Assembly (NCBI GenBank): GCA_020205615.1
Contig: JAINUW010000482.1
Coordinates: forward strand, 541,501 to 605,500
DNA length: 64,000 bases
Reading direction: 5' to 3'
DNA from: Panax quinquefolius
Taxonomy: Eukaryota > Streptophyta > Magnoliopsida > Apiales > Araliaceae
Position 1 is the stretch's first letter. The number at the start of each line of letters is the position of its first letter. Of this stretch, positions 10,215 to 22,463 are shown piece after piece. The position numbers and the translations under genes were made by a program. The notes below the pieces were generated by a model that was not told the DNA's origin, did no database searches, and saw nothing but the letters and a program-made list of their open reading frames with translations.

Positions 10215-11141
10215 ATGCACACGCGATCATCAAATTCTGAGTTGGTACCTGCACAAGATAATATCAACGAAAGGGATTGGAAAGCGAGAACAAGACAGAG
10301 TACACAGATAGATACTGAGACTTCATCATCCAACATGGCAGCAGAAGAGCAAAGAGAAGAGAACAGGGCCTTAAGAGATTATCCAATGCCAAATATTAAT
10401 GAGTTGTAGTCGAGCATCGTGAGGCCAGCTATAGCAGTCAATACCTTTGAGATAAAGCCAGACACTATACAAATGGTGTAGAATTTAATCCAGTTTGGGG
10501 GTGCTTCTACAGATGACCCGAACGAGCACTTGTTGAGCTTCATAGAGATTTGTGACACCTTCAAGTATAATAGGGTGTCAGAAGATGCAATTAGGCTCAG
10601 AGTGTTCCCATTTTCCTTAAGGGATAAGGCTAGAAGTTGGCTCCACTCTTTGCCATCGGGGTCTATTACTACATGCGAGGACTTAGCGCAGAAGTTCTTA
10701 GCCAAATTTTTCCCAATGGCTAAGACAGCAAAAATGAGGACCACAATTTCCTAGTTTGAACAACAACAGGGTGAAACACTGTATGAAGCTTGGGAACACT
10801 ACAAAGAAATGCTAAGGAAATGTCCCCATCATGGAATGTCGGATTGGATGGTAATAAACACTTTTTATAATGGACTAGGTTGGCAGTCAAGGCCGATAGT
10901 AGATGATGCTGTGGGAGGAGCCTTATGGGCCAAAAGTTATGAAGAGGCTTATGATCTCATAGAGACAATGGCAGCAAATGACTTTCAAAATCCTACGGCC
11001 AGGATGCCACAACCTAAAGCTGTGGGGATGTTAGAGGTGGATGCCATTACACAGTTGTCAACTCGGATGGCAGCTATGGCGAAGAAGATTGATTATTTGG
11101 CAGAAAATAAAGTGAAGCCAGTTTCTTATGTGTGCGAGATA
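10215..11141 (+). pseudogene. gag: Athila gag, N-terminal part
   Basis: One frame from the ATG at 10215 to the copia copy B insertion. Recognisable capsid motifs of the retrotransposon gag family are GASTDDPNEHLLSFIEICDTF at about 10500, FPFSLRDKARSWLHSLP at about 10605 and YEAWEHYKEMLRKCPHHGM at about 10785. The end reads YVCEIC, the first half of a zinc knuckle. Three premature stops, all TAG, lie at 10407, 10479 and 10752, with no frameshift. The knuckle is completed after copy B, at 27714 (residues AGSHQTDQC, CX2CX3HX4C). The capsid would assemble the retrotransposon particle and the knuckle would bind RNA; this copy is interrupted and stopped. Confidence 0.9.
11137..11141. repeat. target site duplication AGATA (left)
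   Basis: AGATA immediately before the copy B LTR at 11142; the identical AGATA follows the other LTR at 27709-27713. Removing one copy and the element restores a continuous gag reading frame across the join. Confidence 0.95.
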
Positions 11142-12930
11142 TGTTAGGTTTGTAATATTCATGAATGCAATCAAATTGCACAAATAAGCAGAAACGTGTA
11201 AAAATCAGAGTTTAAAATTTTACAAACCATATACCCGGATCACCCTTTATACACAATTATTAATTAAACGAAAAGATAATGAACAAGAATCATACCCTTG
11301 AAGATTCTAGCTTCCTCAGGTACGAGTTCACCTCCAAATCCTTTCGCGTCCAACTGGTTCCTTCCTTTGATCAACGTTAGCCACCCAAGTGTTTGGCCTC
11401 TAGAGGTGATCCACCAAGGAAGAAAAAGAATTCAAGAAGATGGGTGTTTGGCTAAACCCAAGTTTTCTATCTCTATAGAAAAAGGCGTACTCTCCCAACT
11501 ATTGGAATTACGTATTCACGTATTGTGAAAGTGTCAACCCCCTCACCCATAATAAGACTCCTCTTATTTATAGATATAGGCAACCCTCCTTAATAATTAA
11601 GGAATTGGGTTTTATTTTAATTAATTAAATTCCTTTAATTAATTAGGCTCCTAATCTTATTAAGAATAATTAATTAAACTTTTAATTAATTAGCCTCCTA
11701 ATCTAATTAGGAATAAATGAGAGTACTTTTATTAATTAATTCCCAAACTCTTTTAGGAATTAAATAATAATAATAAGACTCCTCTTATTAATTTATATTT
11801 AATATTTCCAAAATATTAAAAATAAATATTAAGTTATTTAATTTATTCTATCACCATGGATTAAATTAAATATACTTAACTTATTATTACGATTATGCCA
11901 TTAACTTCTTAAATAATTATTTTCCTTTTATGGTGTGACTCTTTAGGTTCTCCATATTAATCCAGGTTGTGAATAAATCAATTAGAACAATTCTAATCTT
12001 ATTTAAATAAATAAATTAAACTAATAATTTATTTAAATAAATAATATTTATTCTCTGAATAGGATATGCCTCCTAGCGATTAACGACTTTTCGGATAATA
12101 TAGATTTCAACATTAATCATAAAAGAACCTTTGAGTAAATAATTCTTTGACAATTCAATCCTTCCACAATACAATGTCCCAATTAAATATAAGACATGGA
12201 ATTACTGTCAAGTCTTATTTTATTTAATTATATGTATTTCGACTCTTAAATGCACAACTCCAAATAATGCAAATTAGAAATCACATAGGACATTTCTCTT
12301 CTTTTACTAGAAACGATAGATTCTTTATTGATAATACATTATCTCCATGTACAACTTATTATACCCAAGCATACCCTTTGATATACCCTAAGGGTCTTAA
12401 GGAATAAGTCAAAGTATAATTCATCATACATAAGATACTATGACGATCTCAAGTCCAAGGATCACTTGTACTACTATCACTACAGGAATTCCTATTGACA
12501 GGCAAGTAAAACTCCATTAGGTATTCCTTAGCGAGCCACATTTAGTGAACTTATTCTCTAATAATCACCTACATACTTGCTTTAGTGTCTCCACACAAAT
12601 GATCATGAGATCAATCATCCTCATCAAATGAGCAAGCAACGTATGTACCAATCTATCCGAATTCACTAATCCCCAATTTAGTAATCCAACGATTAGGAAC
12701 TATTTTAGTTTTAAGCTTTCTAAGAATTTAGATCTCATTAGAATGATCATCATCATTATTCTAAAAGCAATGCTTAAAACTATGGGTTTATCACATATTA
12801 TAAAACAGCATCATGTAGATAATTAAAAGCCTTTAATAAATTAATACTTTTTATGAATAAATGAATAAGATTGTTACAAAGTATATGCTTTATCATCAAA
12901 CATGATTGGCTTGTGTGCATACTACTTTCA
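11142..12930 (-). mobile_element. copia copy B 3' LTR
   Basis: TGTTAGG...CTTTCA, about 1.79 kb, paired with 25884-27708. The element reads on the minus strand, so this left LTR is the 3' LTR. A short segment near 12285, present in the partner LTR (about 27000-27058), is missing here. Minus-strand TATA word CTATAAATAA at 11564-11573. Repeated dyads of the type CTAATCTTATTAGG occur at about 11640-11720. The plus-strand frame 11298-11528 is antisense to the LTR. Confidence 0.92.
11564..11573 (-). promoter_or_regulatory. probable TATA box in copia 3' LTR
   Basis: Minus strand CTATAAATAA followed by GAGGAG. It is conserved at the same place in the other copy B LTR (26306-26315). Position and context fit an LTR promoter; the start site was not determined. 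Confidence 0.55.
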
Positions 12931-12944
12931 ATCTCCCACTTGCA
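12931..12944 (-). promoter_or_regulatory. copia copy B polypurine tract
   Basis: On the minus strand, CAAGTGGGAGAT ends right at the LTR start TGAAAG. It is the expected plus-strand priming site and shows that this is the 3' side. Confidence 0.8.
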
Positions 12945-15180
12945 CTAAAGTAAATCGTCATGGTATCTCATACCCTTCTTCTTTAAGTGACGATTATCCT
13001 GCTGTTGGATAAGCTTTAGTTAATGGATATGCAATATTGTTCTTGAGAGTCCACTATCTCTATAGTGATTTCCCATCTTTTAATGATTCTAATAATCAAA
13101 TGAAAGTGCCACAAAACATGTTTAGATCCAATATGAGACTAAGGAACTATTCCTAGTTCTGTAATGAACTTTTCATCCAAACAATCAACTTGCAGCTTCA
13201 TTTATAGCTATATACATTGTCTTCATCACTAAATCAACAACTCTTTGCTATTTGGAACCTTTCCAATTCACCGCACCACTGCTCAAGGTAACGCTTTACC
13301 TTAAAGTGGATTTTATGTTGTCTTGGTCTGTCTGAAAAACTTGAGTCTGTTAAGCCCTCTAGTTTTATTTTAGACTCGCCATAAATTTTAATCACATCCT
13401 TAGTGGCGGTTAAGTACTTTAAGATGTTTTTTACTTACTCATAGTGAACTTCTCCAGAATATAACTGATCAACATCAGGTCTCGTATATTTCATTGCATT
13501 CATGATAGTTACTCATGCGATCTCTCTTTTTGGAGTCTATGGGGACTATTAAGAGAGATACACTCCATGTCTCATCAACATGAGACATCTCTTGGAGTTT
13601 GCCATGCTAAAAAACTTTAGCATCAAATGAATATACGTTCCTTGGGTTTAGCCGAGCATCCTCTTGAATCTATCTATACAGATTTTATCCCCAATTAAGA
13701 TACTCTTCCCAAATCATACATGGAGGAATGTTTAGACAACTTTATCTTTACTGATTGTAGCATTAGTATGTCATTCCTTATCCATAGTATATCAAAATAT
13801 AATACTAGGAATATCACGACGCTTCCACTGACCCTTTTTGTACACACTAGGTTCATTCTTATTTATGATAAAATCAAACTCTTTTGATTTGTTTCAACAA
13901 AACGAATGTTCCATTTTTGAGAAGCTTGCTTCAATCCATTTCTCTGAGTGTGTACAACTCTTACCTCATCGTATGTAACTGGATCATCATCTTCTATGAT
14001 ACGTACCTCATCATCATCATCTATGATGAATCCATACCTCCCAGGTATGTTCGGTACTATTCCAGATTTACGATTTGGTTGTGGTACAATAGGTCTATCT
14101 ACAGGTTCCTCTTATTTGACTTATAGTATTTTGTGGTTCTTGAACTCTTCAAGATCTATTATCCTCCCACTAGCTCCTTTAATGATAAAAACATTTATCT
14201 TAGAAGGTAGCGTGTTTTGCAACAAACACCTTTTGCTAAGTAGGATTATAGAACATATACCCTAAACTTACTTTAGGATGTCCCACAAATATGTACTTGT
14301 CAAATTTTGTCCCAAGCTTATCCTTTGAAACCTTTTCAAATAAGTTGGACAACCCCATATCTTAACATACTTAAGATTAGGAATCCTCCTTGTCCACAAT
14401 TTTATGGAGTCTTGGGACCAGATTTTGAGGTTACCTTTTCATAGATATGCAGCCATTTGTAGGACATGATCCTAGACGAATACTGGAATGTCGATAAAAT
14501 CATTATGGACCGCACCATGTCTAACAATGTACGAATTTTCCTTTCAGATACACCAATCAATTATTGCGTATCAAGAGGCATCCATTATGAGAAAACCATT
14601 TGAGATGATCTAGAAACTCATTGCACAAGTATTTATTCCTTGATCTAATCAAAGAATCTTAATAATTTGCCAATTTGTTTTACTTTTGAATTCTTTGAAC
14701 CTTTCAAATAATTCACACTTGTATTTCAACAAATACACACATTCACCTTTTTGAATGATCATCTCCTTTTTCTTATACTAGTTTGTTCAATTTCTAAAAT
14801 AATTTTTCATGTAAGTCAAGTATACAAAATCCATTAAGTAATATTCCAGTTCTATACAAAACATTATTATTATAAATAGAACAACAATTGTTCTTAAATA
14901 TAATACTAAAGATTTTATTGTCCAACAATAAAATGAAAATAATGTTTCTAACAAGAACTAGAATACAATAACAACTTATTTACTTAATAGATTTGCCCGT
15001 AGGCATTGCTAAACTATAAGTTTCTATGGCTAATGTAGCAACCTTTGCTTCATTTACCAGACATAGGATTACTTATCCTTGTTCAGCTTTCTACTTCTGC
15101 TTGGTCCCTTCATAAATCAATATTTATGAGAACCAAGGTCGGTATCCATACCCAAGTAGAACTTTGACTTAAAAAAAAAT
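12945..15180 (-). pseudogene. pol: copia copy B pol remnant
   Basis: Decayed copia polyprotein on the minus strand, with many stops and frame changes. By comparison with copy A, from low to high coordinates it holds: RNase H (about 12950-13430, with a stretch reading TMYIAINEAAS); the C-terminal half of reverse transcriptase (about 13430-13935, with DRFKRMLGL); the acidic linker (about 13936-14262, reading IIDDDDEVRIIEDDD); integrase (14263-14743); and the protease region (14744-15180). Two blocks are missing. One is the N-terminal half of reverse transcriptase at about 13935. The other is about 285 bases of integrase at about 14743, removing the zinc motif and the first catalytic Asp. Copy C has the same two joints. 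It could move only with proteins supplied by another element. Confidence 0.82.
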
Positions 15181-16020
15181 TATTTTAAATCATGAACAAA
15201 TTTGTATTTGTAACCGAAACTTCACTAAGCTTCGTCTGGTTAGCCTCTGCAAGATGCTTCTTGCAGTTTCTTTCCAGTGTCCAAGCTTATTGCAGTGGAA
15301 GCAAACTCCTTTGTTATCCGTATCAGTTTTGTTCTTATTATCCTTTGTTTTTACCTTTTTTATTTACCTTCTTAGAATCGTTCTTCTTTTCAGAAGATCC
15401 TTTGGCCCCTACCAGTAAGACATGGTCTTTCTTGGTTGGAAAGTGACTCTACATTTTTCAACATATTAAGCAAATCAGCGATACTGATATCTATATTGGT
15501 CATATGAAATATTCACAACAATTGTGAAAGGAGTCCGGTAGTGAGTGCAAGATCAAATCTTAGCTCAACTCTCCATCCATGACAAAATCTGTTGTCCTAA
15601 CTGCTCAATCAAATTGATCATCATTAGGACATGTGTCTGTACTGTAGTGCCTTCGGTCATTCTAGATCGAAAGAGCTCCTTAGATATCTGATATCTATTA
15701 GTCCTACTTTTCTCACCATCAACTACTTGACGTGCAAGAATATAATAAAAACATCCATAGTTTCATGCTGATGCTGATGCTCGTTACTCATAGATGCGAG
15801 CATGATGCATTGAGCCAACTGTGCATCATCTTGCCACTTTCTAAATGTAGCAATCTCTTCCTCAGAGGCATTGTCTGTAACCATTGCAGGGATAGGCATA
15901 TTAAGGACGTAAGCTAGCTTTTAGCCGTGAGAACTATTCTCAATTTCCTTAACCAATACATTTAATTCGGTCCGGTTAAATAGCATCTAATATGCTTTTG
16001 CAGTGATAGTAATTTAGACA
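15181..16020 (-). pseudogene. gag: copia copy B gag remnant
   Basis: Minus-strand gag recognisable from SEEEIATFRKWQDDAQLAQC (read near 15850-15790), a segment also present in copy C and missing from copy A. A zinc knuckle reads CFHCNKLGHWK near 15300-15270. Several frame changes and stops break it. The start codon is not certain; the N-terminus lies at about 16020 next to the leader. Confidence 0.8.
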
Positions 16021-16675
16021 TTGTAAAATTCTGTAAATGAATTTGTAATTAACAACATTTTAGCATACATTCTTTTATTAATTACCAAAATAAATTAGGT
16101 CTTGTTTTAAATTGGTATCTCCCACTTTTTTCATCAAACTATATTACCCTCAATATATATAGTTCGGCAATATCTAATTAAAGATATGCTAGTGAGAATA
16201 AGGATCCCATTTCAAATGTATATAGCCTTGTGGTGACACAACAAACTATATATAAATAAATAGGTAGACAACTCTTGTCAATTACATCAACTATGCAACT
16301 CCTTGTATTTTGCCTCTTAGATTATTTTGATCAAGTGGTGGTACATCCGAATCAAAATTATCCAAGTTAAGTCCAACCTAGCACTCCATATATTCAAAAA
16401 AGAAAAATATTGTCCTTGTGGTGACACAACAAAACAATATCGTTCAATTTTCTTTATAAGCATCAAATGTGATAAATTAATATCTTAAATACTTAATACT
16501 TGCCTTGTGGTGACAAAACAAACTCATATTAAATATTTAATACTCTATTAATTTTATCATGCTAGAAGGCGACGTTCGATATTCCAAATATCTTTGAACG
16601 CTTAGGACTTAATATAAAAAAATTTGAGGGGTTTGTTATTAATTTGTCTCATCTTGTTTAGCGCGCATGCACATA
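16021..16675 (-). other. copia copy B leader, gag-proximal part
   Basis: Non-coding leader matching 4530-5120 in reverse. It contains the four stem-loop cores (TTGTGGTGACACAA type at 16228, 16416 and 16505, and variant AAGTGGTGGTACAT at 16333). It is interrupted at 16676 by LARD-1 and resumes at 24226. Confidence 0.8.
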
Positions 16676-17424
16676 TGTAACGACCCAGAAATTCGGATTT
16701 TCCAAAATTTAAGTTTAAAGAATTAGTTATTAATAAAATGAATTTTTATTAATAATATTATGTGTTATGCGTTTATTAATCGTTCTAGAACCTAGGATGA
16801 TTATAAGTCGGGAGGATTCTGGGTACGAGCTAGAATGAACGAGTAATAATTTTCAAGATAAAAAATGAAAATTTTCCGGGAACAAAAATATTTTTGGGGA
16901 AAAAGACGAAATAGGCACTATTCACCCGACGAAACCTAAAGGTTAGGGTTTGAATAACCTAAGCTGTTCTGAGAGTTTCGTATGTCGAAATGACATTCCA
17001 TCGAAAGATTTGACGATAATATATCTTGAAAAGTTAAGTAAGCTGATAAAAGTTTTTCTCGAAAAACGTGCAGAAATTGGACAAAATAAAAATGACGAAA
17101 AGTACTGTTATGTACTTTTCATTCATTTAACTACGTTAGGGTAAAACGTGAAGAAAAACGCTCAACGCCAAAAAGTGTTTTTCAATTTTTCGGAAATCCG
17201 AAGAATACGTAAAAGTTAATCGGTAAAGGAAAGACGAAATATCCAAAAATATTTGGATTCCGAGAATCGCAGTTTTTAAAACTTTCGGACAAAAACCCGA
17301 AAGACGTAACCACATAACTTAAAGGCTAAGTAAACTTAAGGAGTAAGTTAACTTAGTCCTTAAGTAATGAATAGTAAGGAGGTTAAGGGGGTGAAATGAC
17401 TATTTTGCCCTAGCTTTGGAAAAT

Positions 17425-17434
17425 CTATAAATAG
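17425..17434 (+). promoter_or_regulatory. probable TATA box in LARD LTR
   Basis: CTATAAATAG within AAATCTATAAATAGGAAGC. The same word occurs in reverse in LARD-2 (about 58504-58515). Transcription would start roughly 30 bases downstream, near the GA-rich run at 17480. Confidence 0.6.
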
Positions 17435-17971
17435 GAAGCTAGATTTCATTTAAATGAGATTTTGAAAAATCCTACACTAGAGAGAGAGAGAATTCGGATG
17501 GAGAGGGAGAAGGAAGAGTATGAGCATGAATGTTCAGATCGAAAATGTTCGTGAAATTGAAAAGCTAGCAAATCACCGGTTTTGTCTAACGGAAGAAAAA
17601 TAAAGAGGAAAGGTATTAAAACCTAACTTCTATGTTAGATTTTCTTTAAAGTTTTATATGTTTAAAACATAACTTAATGAAGATAAGAAGTAGATGATGT
17701 TAGGAATGATTTCATATGGTTGAAATCATGAGAAATAATGAAAATAAGAATTTGAAGTTTAGTAAATAAATTTCTTAAGGAAGTATAAGATTCGTAATGA
17801 ATTAGAACGATCCGAGTGGATTATATGAATAAGTAGGTGAAATAAGTAAGGAATGATGTTCTATAACATCAAATTCCAATAAAAAGTGAAATCGTAATCC
17901 AAAATATCGATTAAAATGAAGAACGAACGAAGAACACGAAGAACATGAGAAGAACATGAAGAACGTTGTTG

Positions 17972-18036
17972 ATGGACAAATTTAAAACCATCGTAGGATA
18001 ATTGATGTTGATGGACAAGTTTAAATCCATCGCGTA
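17972..18036. repeat. twin GATGG...CCATC dyads in LARD LTR
   Basis: Two direct copies of TTGATGGACAA(A/G)TTTAAA, each ending in CCATCG, so each can pair GATGG with CCATC. Both copies and both arms are also present in LARD-2 (about 57953-58020, reversed). Confidence 0.65.
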
Positions 18037-18509
18037 TAAGTTAGATGCATATTGTTTGGTTAGGAACCGTAGAAACGTTCATGAAGAATGGATTAAAACT
18101 TAGCTATAACGCAGTTATGGAAAAAATTTCATAAAAGACAAACGAGAATTAGAAAGTTAGTAAAAGAACCTGAACGTGTATGGTTTCATAAGAATGTAAG
18201 ATAGCATAGAAAACGTGAGTCGTGGACTCAAGAACAAACGAATTTTGAGTTCGGATGACCAAATTACGGACGAACAAACAAAGAGCGTTAAAAATGTAAA
18301 ATAAACGAAGGGTGAAGATTAAGCCAATCGAATGGCACGTTAACGGATTCAGAACGAAGTTCTGTCTGGGGGTATTGAAGTACGTAAGATAAGGAAGAGA
18401 ATGGCTTTAGAATGACCTCGTTCCGAGTTATAACGAAGGAGTTGTGAGATCGGGAAGTAGCATCTCAAAATGAAGTTAACACTTAGAAGAAATTTTCAAG
18501 AATTAGGGC

Positions 18510-18527
18510 TTGGCGCCGCGGCGCCAA
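18510..18527. repeat. 18-base perfect GC palindrome
   Basis: TTGGCGCCGCGGCGCCAA is its own reverse complement. LARD-2 has a near copy at 63577-63592 (TGGCGCCGCGGTGCCA) together with three related dyads. Confidence 0.85.
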
Positions 18528-20775
18528 CCATGCCTTGTAAGGTGACGCTTCTGACGCTTGCAGACTGGAGAGCGGGCATCGCAAACTCAGGCCATGCGGT
18601 GTGAGAGATAGAAGGATAGTGGAAAGCCTTGGCGCCGATTGTAGGGAAAAAGCTAGAGAAGAGCTTTTAACTGCTCAACTCTTGGGGGAAATATATGGGA
18701 AGATAAAGAACATGAGATTCGTCAAATGTAACACTTAATTTAGTGAATTAAACCTTTAATGAAGGTTGAACGGAAAGATTAAATGAGAGTAAAAGAAAAA
18801 TAATGTAGACGCGGGTTACGTAACCGATGTCCGGGGACCGTAGTCGCAATGAACGAACGTGAGGGATTTCTATGGTTGTGATTTTTTAGACGTTGCGTGA
18901 CGAGGGTAATGAATAACATTTTGATGTTATGTCATGATAGTGAGAGATAAGTGTAAAGCGTATAGATGCTGCAAACGCAACGCAGTTGTGATAAATGATC
19001 GGTCGTAGCATACAACGAACAATATGATTTCGACATTAAGAAAGAATAATGAACATGGGGTTCATGGGATGGATAACAATCGAAAATGATTAAAACCTTG
19101 AGTAAAGGTTGAGTGAGAAATTAAAAGACGAGCAACATGAACGTTGAATACGTAAATGATCCTCGTGAATCATATTCGCATCGGACGAACATTCTAAGTA
19201 TACCCTGGATGTATGACCTAGACGTTGGCAAATGTAGTAAGTAAGACATGAATTATCGAGAAAGCCGTAAAGAACGATAATAAGAGTAATGAAAGCCGAA
19301 GGTGAGTCGTATAAGAATGAATCCTGAGGGGTGGAATTTAGTTGCCAGGAAGCCATAAGGAATGAGAAATTAACTTAACGATCATATAGTTTAATAGTTC
19401 GTATAAGTTAAGATAAGTTAAGTTGTAGTACAATCGTAACCTTTGATGGTTGACATATAGGAACTGGGCTAAATAATTCCTTCAGAGAGCAAAGGTATAT
19501 ACAAAACTGGCAACCGATCTAACTCGTTGTTATGGGCAGTGTAGACGAGACGGGAACTTGTTTGTTGGTTGTTTGTGGGAAACCACTCAGAGTACCATAT
19601 GGACTACTAGCAGAGAAGCAATGTGTGCTGAGTCTTAGAGAAGTAATAAGAAGAAGATAAGATGTAAAACATTAAAGATGATGAATGTAAAAGTAAGACA
19701 TCTCCGTATGCCATGAAGCCATAGAACGGTAATGAAAGTGGTCGCGTAAACTTAGGTTACAAGAATGCGAACCCTAAGAAGTAAAGTTAAGCAATCTAAT
19801 GCATAAGTCAAATATACATGACTAATTAGTGTATGTGTTGTTTTTCTTATGTGCTACATAGGAATTGAAATGAGCAGTTAGGCGTAAGCTATAGCTGGGC
19901 GTAAGGCAAGTTTCCTAACTTCATTCATATTTCAAATGAATGCTAGTTTCTTAAACTTCTCAGATGTTGAACTTGAGAAGTTTCGTCTATGTGCTAATGT
20001 GCGGTAATTATATAAGGTGGTAGAACGTATGAGGCCTTGAGCCACAATGTGAACACTTCGGTGTTTCTATGAAATGAACTGTTCTGTAATTTAACTGTTC
20101 AATAAGAGAATGCTCTGTTCATACATGATCCGTTATTTTTAAGTCTGTGCTAATGATTCTAGCCAGACAGAATGTGTATGAAAAAGGTAGAGGAATGAAA
20201 GTATTTTAAATTAAAGTGAATATTGTTTTAAAATGATAGGAATCGAGATTATTCCTATTATTTAAGCTGCTTCATAACCTTTGTTCGGTTATTGAAGTCT
20301 TAAAAGAATGTTTGAATTCTTGAAGATGTTTGTTCAACTGTGATGACTTGCTGGGCAATTGAATGCTCACACTTGCTTTAAATGAAAAACATTTTCAGTG
20401 AACGATGTTAGAAGAACTTAAGGATCTCGTAAAGACCAAGCTGACGGTATCCAGATGAAGTGCCATTCAGAATGTGGATGAACGAGAAGATCAAGTGAAG
20501 ACTTGTAATATAAAATAAGTTAAATGAACTTTAGATTAGTTTAATGAACTGTTATGTATCCTTAGTGGCGGATGAAAGTCACTTGTGTAAGATGTAAAGG
20601 ATAATGTAATTATCATTATTTGTAATGAAAAAGGTTATATGGTTTTTAGAACCTAGGATTTGAGAGTGTATGTTGTTATATTTTGGTATATAATGATGTA
20701 TGTTTGGAAGAAGATGGGATCGTGATGTACGAAATCCGGGTGTGAAGATAGACCAGATTTTGGGGCATTACAGAT

Positions 20776-20787
20776 TGGTATCAGAGC
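20776..20787 (+). promoter_or_regulatory. LARD-1 primer binding site
   Basis: TGGTATCAGAGC three bases after the LTR end, the initiator-Met tRNA-type site of many plant Ty3/gypsy and copia elements. Confidence 0.9.
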
Positions 20788-22451
20788 TGATAAGTTATAA
20801 ATCTTAGGTAAGAGTATCTAAGACTATAATCGTAGAGAGAGGGATAAGAAAATCACCACGTGATCATAGTGAATCGTAGTAACATATGAGATGTTAAACG
20901 ATGAATGATTTATAGTACTACGAAGTAGTACTGAAGAAGAACTCAGATTGAGTTGTGAAGGATAGTATATGAATTAAAGAAAATTCGTATTAAGTTAAGA
21001 GAGATTTAGGAGTTGTAAAATTTCAATTGAGGACTCATGTGATAGCTGAGTTGTATGAACCTTTGTATGGGCAGAGGTTTGTGCTTGGTGTAACAACTGC
21101 TTAGCTTATTACAGTGATAATCATTGGAATCGGTCGCGCTATCAAGATGTATATGACGAGAAGGTGAATCTTTTCTCATATATATACTTGATAGGTAGAG
21201 AACGATAAGGTAGGTGCAAATTCTTGAAACTCATACTTATGGTACGTGCGTGACTCATAATGAAATGGTATGTTTTTGAACTTCTCGGCGAATGGACGCT
21301 TATGGTCTGTCTGGGATGGTTCTTAAACTCATATTATTGTGAAAAGTTTCTGAACTCATAATGTGTGGTAAGTTAATGGACTGTGCTAAGGTAGAGGGAT
21401 GTTTAGACTGAAAACAAGTTGTTTCCAGTAGGCTTAGTATTGAAGGTGCTAGAGAAGATTAAGTACTGTCGCAGTAAGACAATGAAGGAAGAAGGAGAAT
21501 TGGATATTTCAAGTCATCTAGCTATACTAGATTTCAAAGTTTATTGAACTCGTGAAAATAAGTACATTTTGAAAAAGGAAAGAATTGGTTCAGCTTTTGG
21601 AACCAATAGATTTTTAAAAGAGCTATTCTTGGTATGTCTATGCTAATTATTTTGGCTAGACATGAATTGATTTGAAATATCAAAATGAATTTTATATCAT
21701 CGGTGCATTTGATGCAAGGATGGTAAAAGGATGGAGTTATTAATGCAATTGAACCTGGTGTTGGATGTGGTCTTAGGATCAACAACCCGCTATGGTATGA
21801 TGTATAATGACGAAGTCACAAACTGACAAAGTCCTCAACGTACTGTGAAAAGTACGGTATCATGACGTCATAAAACGTTTTGATGTATTGCAAAAAGAAT
21901 TTAAAGAAGTAGTCGATGTCAATTGAGTTGACTAGATAAATGTTTCACGTTGATATCCAATTTATTGGTATGGTCTAAGCTACTTGATTCGGCTAGACAA
22001 ATGGTATGTCATGTTTAAAAGAACATCAAGCTTTTCTTGAGAAGTTGTGCCAATCCAAATTGTTTTGTTGCGGAATCTAATGATTACGTCTGAGGTGAAC
22101 ACACCCCGAAATGGGGTTATACAATGGGATGATCGCCTATGTATGGAAGATGTAGTTTACCTTCTTGGTGATAGTAAACTGCTAGTAAGAGTTCATGGTC
22201 AATTTGACCCCTCAACAAAAGTATGAAATATTTTAAGGGGATTCTTATATTCCTCGTTGTTCATTCTACTTCATAATTCTTGATAAGTTGTGAAGGTGAG
22301 AGAATGTTTGAAAGATAGGAACTTCTTTGAAGAGGAGTTGAGAAGATGGGTAGGCTAAAATTTCGAGGATGAAATTCTGTGAAGAAGGGGTGAATGTGAT
22401 GACCCGGGTATGGGTGTGGTTTTAAGAAATTCTGAGGACGGAATTTTTATA
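20788..22451 (+). other. LARD-1 non-coding internal domain
   Basis: About 1.7 kb between primer site and polypurine tract. No gag, protease, reverse transcriptase or integrase motif is visible in any frame; the only frames are short and unconvincing (for example 21534-21785 on the minus strand). Short repeats built around TTCTTAAACTCATA / CTGAACTCATAATG lie at about 21220-21370. The corresponding domain of LARD-2 is 59400-61091. Confidence 0.8.
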
Positions 22452-22463
22452 AGAGGGGAAGAG
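22452..22463 (+). promoter_or_regulatory. LARD-1 polypurine tract
   Basis: AGAGGGGAAGAG directly before the second LTR (TGTAACGACCC at 22464). Confidence 0.85.

Larger units (their letters stand above)
16676..20772 (+). mobile_element. LARD-1 5' LTR (4.1 kb)
   Basis: Starts TGTAACGACCCAGAAATTCGG and ends GGGGCATTACA, followed by a primer site. It is repeated with a large deletion at 22464-24225, and in reverse in LARD-2. The unusual length (4097 bases) and lack of coding capacity fit a large retrotransposon derivative. The termini and primer site resemble chromovirus (Tekay/Del) elements. Left flank ACATA compares with ATATA after the right LTR, a possible imperfect target duplication within a CA/TA microsatellite. 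Nothing coding was found in it. Confidence 0.85.

Noticed and set aside
11298..11528. 76-codon plus-strand frame, repeated at 26040-26270
   Set aside because: It lies antisense in the two LTRs of one element, so the repetition is expected; copy C's LTR does not keep it and no protein family is recognised.
20776..20787. tRNA gene fragments at the primer sites
   Set aside because: Only the 12-19 bases complementary to tRNA 3' ends are present; no cloverleaf can be formed with the flanks.
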